From Limonium bicolor (taxonomy: Eukaryota > Streptophyta > Magnoliopsida > Caryophyllales > Plumbaginaceae): DNA of 64,000 nt. The position numbers and the translations under genes were made by a program. A model generated the notes under the pieces. That model saw nothing but the letters and a program-made list of their open reading frames with translations. It was not told the DNA's origin and made no database searches. Shown one piece after another: positions 56,522-64,000 of the stretch (positions are counted from its first letter, which is position 1; each line of letters opens with the position of its first letter). Location: assembly GCA_023374045.1 (NCBI GenBank), contig CM041776.1, positions 141,735,296 through 141,799,295 of the forward strand, read 5' to 3'.

Positions 56522-58031
56522 TCATGGGGGGTGGTTATGAGGAGTAGATCCAAAGCATGACTCGATGGTATTTTTGAGTGTCCATCGGGATGCATGTTTT
56601 CTTTTCTTATCCCGCTCTTCATCCGGGATTTGTGGTGGTATCTCTGTAATAGACATGCCGTCTGGAAGAGTGATAAACAGAAGTGGGGATGATGGTGATT
56701 GAGTGTCCCTCACGAACTTGAGATCTTTGGATTTGTTATCTGGAGATCTTCCTGATGCAAACTCCATCTTTTCATTGTAAGCGTGAAGGGTGATCGTCCC
56801 TTGGGCTACCCAAATGCGCACATCGGCTGTGGCAAGGAATGGTCGTCCAAGGATGAGAGGTGTAGTGGAGTTCTCTTCGATGTCTAGAATGACAAAATCG
56901 CATGGGAAGTATAAGTGCTCCACTTTAATGATAACATCCTCCACCACTCCGCTTGGGTATGTTACCGAACCATCCGCCAGTTGCAGGGTCATCTTGGTCT
57001 TTTTCATTTCTCCAATTCCTAGCTTTTTGAAAGTGGAGAGGGGCATCAAATTTATGGAGGCACCCAGATCGCATAGGAGTATGGAAATGAGGTGCTACCA
57101 ATTGTGACTGGAATAGTGAAGCTGCCAGGATCATTGCATTTTGAAGGTGGCGGTTGTTGCAGAATAGCTGAGCAAGCTACATTGAGAGGTACCGTACCGA
57201 CTTCGGCCAATTTAGTTTTGTTGGATATGAGGTGTTTGAGGAATTTGGCATAGTTTGGCATTTTGGCAATGAGGTCTACAAACTGTATATTGACGTTTAG
57301 TTGCTTCAGCATTGCCAGAAACTTACCATATTCATTATCCAATTTCTGCTTCTGGAGTCGGTGGGGAAATGGTATAGGCGGTTCTTGTGAAGAAGGTTTT
57401 GAAGCTGATGGAATAGTGAGGATGGTGGGAGATGTTTTTTCTACTGGGGCCTCAGCTTTTTCTTCACTATCCTCTTTGGTCTTCTGATCTTTGCGGGATG
57501 TGAATCTCGTCGGTTTCTTACCGCTTCTCAAGGTTATCGCCTTAACCTCTTCTTCTTCTTCTTCAAAGTCGAGCTTTTCATTTTCATAACCGGCCACCAA
57601 GTGCTCAAGGTAGGTATTCTCAGATTGAATGCGATTATTATAGACTTTGGCGGTGCTTTCAAGTTCAGCTACATTCCTTTTGGAAGTTTCGATTGCTATA
57701 ACCCACTCTTGGAGGGAAGGGTGTAGTTCTGGAACCGTAACTGTTTTAGCCACCTCCATCTTTTCTTCATCGTGCTCCTTCACAAAGATGCACTTGGCTT
57801 GCTCTCTTGGATTTGGTTCATTTTGGCTGGGGAGAGCCCCTGGCGGTCTTCGAGCAAGATGTTCTGCAAGTTGATTGAATTTACCTTCGATTTTCTGGTT
57901 GAAGGCTTCTTGCGCAAAAGCTGGTTTTGAGTTATGGACATGAATCCTCTCATCATCTCTTTAAGTTCTGCATTTGGATCAACAGAGGATGAAGATGGTT
58001 GTTGTTTGTTGTTGGAAACCTGGAGGGGCAC
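56522..58031 (-). pseudogene. gag-protease linker and aspartic protease, frameshifted
   Basis: Reading leftwards, a frame 58031-57780 continues the gag tail. The frame 57783-57052 carries KAITLRSGKKPT and IPFPHRLQKQKLD, typical of the Athila linker, and reaches the protease active site. A frameshift falls inside the active-site segment near 57060, so the DLGAS motif is split between frames. The rest (57049-56522) has MPLSTFKKLGIG and PLILGRPFLATA. It ends at 56522 with no RT downstream. At least two frameshifts are present in a copy whose LTRs are nearly identical. Confidence 0.88.
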
Positions 58032-59258
58032 CTAGTGCTCTATAACCCATATTAGAATTTGGTTGGGGTCTGTTTCCCTGATAGGTATTGGAATTGTTGT
58101 TCTGCCCTCCTTGGTTCTGATCATTGTTTTCCATGAGAAATTCGGGTGATTTCTCCATGGGTAGTTGTTGTTGATGTTATTGTTGTAGGAATTACCGGGG
58201 CGGTTTCCTATGAATTGTACTTCCTCGTACTGGCCTTTGCCTTCGCATTGATGAGTTTCATGAGGACCGGCGCATATGGCACATCCTTCTGTAGGTGGAA
58301 CTGGTGGTGAACTTGTAGGTGGAGAAGCTATTGTTTTTACGATTTCGTTTTGTGATGTTGTTAGCTTTTCCACCATCTTTGCAAGGGACGAGATCTGGGC
58401 TGATAAATGATCCGTAGGCTCAACATGGAGTAGGCCTGCTGCTCGTGGTGTTCTTCCTTTGGATCTCGTCCACTGTCTGGTATTGCTCGTCATGGTTTCG
58501 AGAAGGTCCATTCCTTCTTTAGGAGATTTCATCATGAAACTTCCTCCTGCAGAGGAATTGACGAGTAGTCGGTTCCCATCATCCAGACCGTTGAAGAATG
58601 ACAGGCAGAGGGATTGATCGTCAAGACCATGGTGGGAACACTTCATTAGCATATCCTTGAATCTGTCCCATGCGTTGTATAACGTTTCTCCTGGCTCCTG
58701 ACAGAAAGTATTGATTTCACCGATCAATTGCCTCGTTCTACTGGTTGGGTAGTATTTGGCAAGGAATTTTTGGGCCATTTGCAGCCATGTGGTGATTGAT
58801 CGGGAGGGAAGGCTTCGGTACCACCTGTTTGCTGAATCCGATAACGAGTGAGGAAATAGTTGTAGACGGATTCTTTCTTTGACGTTGCCGGTCTGACCAA
58901 AGGAATTGCAGAAGTCTAGGAAGAGACTCAGATGATTTGGGGCTTCATCTGGGTTCGCTCCACTAAACTTGCCTAGATCCCGGACGGCGGTGATGTAGTG
59001 GGTTTTGAAAACCCACCGTCCGGCTTCTTCTGGTGTTAGTTCGGGGAGAACTATGGCTGATGCTCTTCCTTCGGTATTTGGCTGGTGGTAGTCAGAGAGA
59101 GCACGGTGTTCTGGTTGATTTGCATGGTCAATTTCATTTATAACTTCGTTATTGGCCATGGCTTGGTTTCTCAGGTTTCTTTGTGCTTGTAATAAAGTGC
59201 GCTCGGGTTCGGGGCTCGGACTGATCGGTGGAGAACCTCGGGTTCGAGTGTTTGGCAT
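58032..59258 (-). CDS. gag: gag protein of the Athila derivative (408 codons open)
   Basis: The start MPNTRTRGSPP at 59258 corresponds to the gag start of the full Athila element. Residues ~110-240 hold the retrotransposon-gag domain, with SDSANRWYRSLPSR and FLAKYYPTSRTRQLIGEI, then EPGETLYNAWDRFKD. A CAICAGPHETHQC knuckle (CX2CX3HX4C) is at about residue 330 and an Asn-rich tract at about 360. The last ~40 residues appear to be in a shifted frame, since the expected tail continues in the next frame (58031-57780). This is the longest clean coding frame in the window. It would form the particle shell in the cytoplasm and package RNA. Gag identity is firm; function of this copy is not known. 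Confidence 0.9.
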   Translation of the reverse strand: MPNTRTRGSPPISPSPEPERTLLQAQRNLRNQAMANNEVINEIDHANQPEHRALSDYHQPNTEGRASAIVLPELTPEEAGRWVFKTHYITAVRDLGKFSGANPDEAPNHLSLFLDFCNSFGQTGNVKERIRLQLFPHSLSDSANRWYRSLPSRSITTWLQMAQKFLAKYYPTSRTRQLIGEINTFCQEPGETLYNAWDRFKDMLMKCSHHGLDDQSLCLSFFNGLDDGNRLLVNSSAGGSFMMKSPKEGMDLLETMTSNTRQWTRSKGRTPRAAGLLHVEPTDHLSAQISSLAKMVEKLTTSQNEIVKTIASPPTSSPPVPPTEGCAICAGPHETHQCEGKGQYEEVQFIGNRPGNSYNNNINNNYPWRNHPNFSWKTMIRTKEGRTTIPIPIRETDPNQILIWVIEH

Positions 59259-59810
59259 GCACAGAAGATAACTTGTGGTTTGTCAGAAACTGCAAAATTA
59301 GTTAGTAGAGATAAAGAAAAGCAAATATATTGGTTAGGCTGATAAACGTTAGTTAAACAACACTGATATATTTTTTTGTTTTTTTTAACAAGAGTAAAAT
59401 GACAGAATATTAAATGACAAGGGAAAGAAATGACAGAAAATTAAAGTTAGGAGTTAGTATACTGGAAATTATAAGTTAGTAGTTAGTATACAGAAATTTG
59501 AAGGACAATGGAAATGAAATGTTAAGGACAATGGAAATGAAATGTTAAGGACAATGGAAATTAAATGTTAAGGACAATGGAAAGAGATGACAGGAAATTT
59601 TAAGTTAGTAGTTAGGGACAATGGAAAGAAATGACAATGGAAAGAAATGACAGAAATAATAACAATAATATTAAGATGTCCGAAGTTAGTTAGATGTCCA
59701 AGTCAGATGTCCAAGTCAGATGTCCGAGATTAACAATTTAATAGTATTAACAGATTATTATAATATAGCGAGTGAACTACCGGAAACTAGGGAAATTGAT
59801 GGAATCAATC
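59259..59810 (-). other. Leader of the Athila derivative with AAGGACAATGGAAATGAAATG repeats
   Basis: Between primer site and gag. AGTTAGTAGTTAGTATAC phrases match the leader at 48875-49100. An AAGGACAATGGAAATGAAATGTT unit of about 23 bp repeats three to four times at 59501-59585, with further AGGACAATGGAAAGAAATGACA variants to 59660. It is non-coding and probably contains the packaging signal. Confidence 0.75.
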
Positions 59811-59830
59811 TCCCCGGCAGCGGCGCCAAA
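59811..59830 (-). other. Primer-binding site, tRNA-Asp type
   Basis: On the minus strand TTTGGCGCCGCTGCCGGGGA lies four bases from the LTR terminus. It differs by one base from the site at 49294-49313. Confidence 0.93.
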
Positions 59831-59834
59831 AACT

Positions 59835-61433
59835 TGTTGGGATAAAACTACACTATTATAAATATAGATTTATAGCAAACTATTAGGCAAGTGAACCTAT
59901 ACGGAGTAGTAAAACAAGTGTCGTATCCACAGAGAGATTGTTCAATTATCCTAGTTTAGGTAGTTTACAAAAACTGTAAAAAGGGGTTTAGCCGGAGGCA
60001 AGCTTGATTTGTTGTTTGATAAGTGCGAATATAATAAAAACAGTAAAAAGGGTGAATTAATTGATGTGAATGGAAAAAATGTATCCTAGGATAGCGGGGG
60101 AATTTCCTAAATTACTTAACATATTTATAACCCTGTCTCAATTATTTATTGCCTATTAGAGTTAATAATTGTCAGTTACGAACTCTTAATAAAAGCCTTA
60201 GTATTTTCCTGCTCAATCCGGAGTGTAAATACTAAGATTAATTCCTTTGTGGTACCTAGACTATCTCAAAATCATATGTTGATAGTTACCAAATAAATGC
60301 ACTATTTTGTCAGAATAAGCATTTAACAATATTAGTTGAAAGGAATTAAAACAAGTTAAGAAGTGAGACAGGTGATAAATATTGTTTACGTAATATTAGA
60401 AATAAACCCCCATCCTAGGATACAAAAGAAAATTACTCAGACATTAACGGAAATAAGAAGATAGCACAGACAGATTTTGACATTATTTCAGAGGAAGAAC
60501 TGGTCTGCTCTCGCTCGTACTGCTGCTCTTCTATTTCTTTTGTTACTGCGTGAGTGTGGAATGTTGTGGTGTTACGGGAGGAAAATAAGTGGAAGGGAAT
60601 GGATGAGTGTGGTGAGCGAATTCTTCAGACTCGTCGTGCGTGTTGTGCGTGGTGTGTCTTTTGCAGTTATGGTGCTGGGTTTATATAGAGGTTTGGATCC
60701 GTACGAATTTGATTGCAGATGAAGAAGAGCATTGATTGCTTCATTGATTGCGCAGGGGACAGAGCTGAATACGCGTGCGGAGTAGATGGATAAGTTGCAG
60801 ACAGTGGGCGAGTTGGGCGAGTTGCAGACGACGGCGAAGACGGGCGAAGAAAACTGGTCGCGACTGATTTTTAGTCACGACCGCCTGTGGTACCGCCTAT
60901 AACCAGGCGGTTGCCTTGTTTGTCTGTCCGCCTATGTACCGCATGATATTGGGCGGTTGCCCATGTTGTTTGTCCGCCTCCTTGACCGCTTGATAGTAGG
61001 CGGTTGGTGCTCCTTCACGTCCGCCTCTAAGGGAGGCGGTTGCCTCTGTGTGATGTCCGCCCAGTATGGGGCGGTAGCCTTGGTGGTGTCCGCCTGTTTT
61101 GATGATGTACACTTTGTCTCTTGTCCGCGTGATATCGCGGTACAAACTTGTCTCTTGTCCGCCTATTATCACGATGTACAAGCTTATTTCTTCTACGAGC
61201 TCTAGATTCTTCGTTTGGACTCCGTTTTCTGAGCCGTTTGCGCCTATGCGTTCGTCTCTTCGTGTACTTTGCTCCTAGCTTGGTTTTTCCTCATGTTTAA
61301 ACCAATAAATTTGTGAGATAATCAATAAAACATAAACTAGAGGAAAAACATACGATAAGTGAGAAATGAGCAGAAAAGTGCTGATATAATATATGAAATA
61401 CACCATAAAACATGCTCATTTAGACACTTATCA
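59835..61433 (-). repeat. 5' LTR of the Athila derivative
   Basis: 1599 bp, the same length as the left LTR. Visible differences include GTTTAGGTAG/GTTTACGTAG near 59957 and CACGTCCGCC/CACGTCCCC near 61020. The TATA box is at 60680-60690. Confidence 0.95.
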
Positions 61434-61809
61434 GTAAACAACTAGGAAGGAAATAATGTGTTGATGGATGGAAGCATAAGCTTGTGAAGGAACTTTAAGT
61501 AAATGCATAAAAGAGTTTTAGATGGTGAAAGATGCTTGGGAGATGATGTTTATAGTGGTGAGGAAGCATTTGGCATAGTGGTTACATTAGGTATGAACCA
61601 CCACCTAGAAACCTAGTGGAAAATATTACAAGTGTTGCATGATTTCAAGGAAAAATGCATAATGATTAAAGTGGATGTTTGGTGAGTGATTTAAAGTGTT
61701 TAGTGGTTGGTTTAAGGTGTATTTGAGGTGCCCAAATGAGGTTAGAACATATTAGGATATATGAGGAGAAGTTTGGAGTTAAATGGAATTTAGAAACAAG
61801 GTTCTGGAG

Positions 61810-62215
61810 CCGACCGACCTTAGGGACCGGACCTGCAAGGTCGGTCGAGCTCAATTTACACTACCGGAAAGAGTCTCTGGAATGGACCGAACTTGGGTAC
61901 CGACTTACAAGTTCGGTCGGGCTTGTATTTTGTGTAGGAATTAAGTCTTGGAATGGACCGACCTTGGGACCGGACTTGCAAGGTCGGTCATGCCTAGAAT
62001 TTTGTACGGGAATTGGTCTCTGGAATCGACCGAACATAGGACCGGACTTGGCAAGTTCGGTCGGACTTAAATTTCCCACGGGGAAAACTCTCGGGAATGG
62101 ACCGACCTTGGGGACCGGACTTGCAAGGTTGGTCGGGGTAGAATTTTCAAACGGTGATAGGTTCTGGAATGGACCGACCTTGGGTAAGGTCGGTCGGTAA
62201 GTTCGGTCGAGCCTA
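61810..62215 (+). repeat. Six-unit, 72-bp ladder of GGACCGACC palindromes
   Basis: Unit starts at 61810, 61884, 61955, 62026, 62099 and 62171 give steps of 74, 71, 71, 73 and 72 bp. Each unit has TCTGGAATGGACCGACCTTG, usually then GACCGGACTTGCAAGGTCGG, so the GGTCGGTCGG part pairs back with the start. It is expanded relative to the three-unit array at 30965-31131. Confidence 0.88.
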
Positions 62216-63698
62216 AAACATAAAAAAAAAAATTTAATTCTAAGGATGATGATTGGTACTAGGGTATGCCATTGGTAGGGTAGTAATGATTAGGAACCTA
62301 AGAACCTAAGGGATTAAGCTAAGTTAAGTATAAACTTTAATGTTTAAAGTTAAGTTTATAAGATTAAGTGGCAAAGACTTAAGAGGGTATTGAATGGGAA
62401 TCTTTAGGGACTAAGTGAGTTAAGTAAGGTGCAAATAACTGATGGCCTAAAAATGAATCAATGTTTTAGGTTTGTGAATTGGGACCCGGAGAAGGTTAAA
62501 CAAACGACGGGCGACGGTGAACGGTACAATCTTTTCTTGTGACCTGCTTGCTAACGAGGTGTCCCTCGGCTTGTGTGCTCTCTGTTTACTTGCTATGAAT
62601 AAGACATGATAAAGCATGCAACCGGTTATATTTGTTCTCGTTGTGTATGTGTTCTCTTTACACTAACCCACGAGACTTGAGATTGTTACTAACCAAGTTT
62701 AGTTCTTACTGAGTTAGGAATAAGAGTTAAGTATTGGTGATTGTTGGTTAATACCCGTTAAGGTTTAACTAACACTTGGTGTTTAAGATTTCTACTAACT
62801 GGAACTTGAGTGAGGAAACCCGGGACTGACTCCGGTCATGCATGCTAAGGAAAGGGGGACGGTATCTGAATCAGATCCGCCCTCCGCTTAAGGACTTGTC
62901 TTCGGACTTGTAGCCTAGGGCCGGTTGCCGGCTCAGCTACGCTGGACTCCCGTTCAAGGTAGGTGGCATTAAGATGGTGCGGTAGGATCACCTAAATCCT
63001 AGGTTTGAGATTAAGCTACAACCATTTCCTTTCTAGGAACGGTTTGTATACTGAGGTTAAGTTAAGGTTAAGATTGAGGTAAGATAAGGCACTGAGGTTA
63101 AGGAAATCAGAACTAAGGAGGGGGTTACTGACCCGCTTGATAAGGGAACGCTTGTGACGTTCATTGTGTGTGAACTATGTATGTTCATCTGTAGATTGTT
63201 GTTTATTGCACTTCGTATCATGCTTGTGTACTTAATCAATTTCCATGCTATCGACAATTAGTCGTCGTAGCCCTGTTAGCTTGGGGGCCATGAGAGGGAG
63301 TACCAGCATTCGTGCTGACCCCCTTTGGGGCTGTTTTTACACCTGCAGGTAAGAGGCCCATGAAGTCGCACCACGAGAGTAGGAGCGGTTAGACTTAGGA
63401 TGGGTTGTTTATTTTGAGTATGGGTTGCGCTTGTGCTCCCGTCTTTTATATTGAAACTAATGTAAGTTTGTGGCTATGACTTAGATACTTAAACTCGGTT
63501 GGTTGGTGGTATTTTGGATGGTGATGTTTTGGTCGGTTGTTTACTTTGGATAAGTGTTGTAATATTATAAGGCCGGTATGTTCTAACGATCAGACCGTGG
63601 CAAGGTCCAGGTGTTTGTTATTTCCGCTGCGACGAATTCGATTAAGTGTTAAGTTTTGCGATAACCACGATTGGCTTTGGACGGGGTGTTATTAAAAG

Positions 63699-63710
63699 TG
63701 GTTTCAGAGC
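63699..63710 (+). other. Primer-binding site of element B, one mismatch
   Basis: TGGTTTCAGAGC differs by one base from the tRNA-iMet site TGGTATCAGAGC. Its position after the LTR and the following leader match the element at 32661. Confidence 0.85.
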
Positions 63711-63928
63711 GTAGTTACGCTCTGATAAAGAAATACCGGACATGAGTAGCCACCGAGTTAGGATATAAGTTAAGAAATAAGTGACGGGTTAAGGGTGTGA
63801 GCTGTTAGTGTGAGTAGAGTCAGATGACCACTAATAAGTGTGGATCGTCTTTACCGTCTACGGACGTAATAAATTCGTTAACCGAAACAGTGGTGGATAT
63901 GAATCTAATGTGAGTTGTAATTGTTCAG

Positions 63929-64000
63929 ATGTCAGGAAGGAGAGGCCGAGGCCGTCCCAGAGGCGACGAGACTGAGATACCGGAGGGGCAGACGATTGCA
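63929..64000 (+). CDS. gag: gag start of element B, partial at window edge
   Basis: The ATG at 63929 opens MSGRRGRGRPRGDETEIPEG and continues to the window end. The Gly/Arg-rich start matches the broken gag at 32891. Only 24 codons are visible and all are open, so whether the gene is intact cannot be told. Confidence 0.7.
   Translation, partial: MSGRRGRGRPRGDETEIPEGQTIA

Larger units (their letters stand above)
53701..61433 (-). mobile_element. Young Athila derivative with gag and protease only, TSD GTAAA
   Basis: Two LTRs of equal length (53701-55299 and 59835-61433, 1599 bp each) differ at only a handful of visible positions. GTAAA stands at 53696-53700 and 61434-61438. The internal 4.5 kb encodes gag and a protease region. 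It then goes straight to the 3' non-coding cassettes, with no RT, RNase H or integrase. The tRNA-Asp primer site and protein sequences place it with Athila. It would depend on enzymes from intact relatives. Confidence 0.95.
51741..64000 (+). mobile_element. Long-LTR element B, 5' part only (runs off the window)
   Basis: A 5' LTR of about 4215 bp when the nested element is removed (51741-53700 plus 61439-63693) is followed by a primer site and the start of gag. The LTR begins TGAAATACCCC and ends GGTGTTATT, where relatives have GGTGTTACA. LTR length and layout match LARD-1, and sequence matches 29504-32655. The rest lies right of the window. Confidence 0.88.

Noticed and set aside
1..64000. 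Host genes, rRNA, telomere or long satellite arrays
   Set aside because: No exon structure with known protein similarity, no rRNA or telomere repeats, and no array longer than about 0.5 kb was seen.

Overview
This window is plant nuclear repeat DNA with no host gene that I can recognise. It is a stack of nested LTR retrotransposons of the Ty3/gypsy superfamily, with two small DNA-transposon derivatives (MITEs). Plant origin is shown by primer-binding sites matching plant initiator tRNA-Met (TGGTATCAGAGC), tRNA-Asp (TTTGGCGCCGYTGCCGGGGA) and tRNA-Arg-like (TGGCGACTCTGCTGGGGAC), by Athila-type gag and pol proteins, and by giant LTRs of about 4.2 kb. A large-genome flowering plant, probably a eudicot, fits best; I cannot name a species.

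Layout, left to right. 1-809 is the end of a minus-strand LTR (family E) and 810-1463 is an old LTR-like fragment. 1464-29503 is a plus-strand element with 4.2 kb LTRs and no recognisable protein (LARD-1). A minus-strand gag-only element (9228-24946, TSD ATGAT) sits inside it. That element in turn contains a plus-strand Tat-like non-coding element (12544-21070) full of tandem repeats. The 3' LTR of LARD-1 carries a MITE (27456-27640) and fuses near 29503 to the LTR of a related family. That LTR leads into a broken gag split by a solo LTR (33026-35082, TSD CACCG). An orphan LTR end (to 38414) abuts a second family-E LTR (38415-40006). Family-E internal sequence then holds a hAT-like MITE (40036-40205), a coding but decayed Athila element on the minus strand (40568-50773), and the start of another long-LTR element (51741 to the window end). 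The 5' LTR of that last element is split by a young gag-protease-only Athila derivative (53701-61433, TSD GTAAA).

Only the Athila element at 40568-50773 keeps gag, protease, reverse transcriptase, RNase H and integrase, and all are interrupted. Every other element seen whole lacks pol and would need enzymes supplied in trans.

Four structural patterns go beyond ordinary annotation. First, a short hairpin with an AGGA loop and family-specific stems lies just upstream of the polypurine tract in several families, in both Athila and long-LTR elements. Second, splice-donor words recur at matching spacing in several long LTR families, with acceptors predicting introns of equal length. Third, two neighbouring 12-bp hairpins with different but matching stems follow G-runs in the Tat-like element. 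Fourth, GC-rich palindromic words form ladders in most LTR families, with a 72-bp step in two of them.
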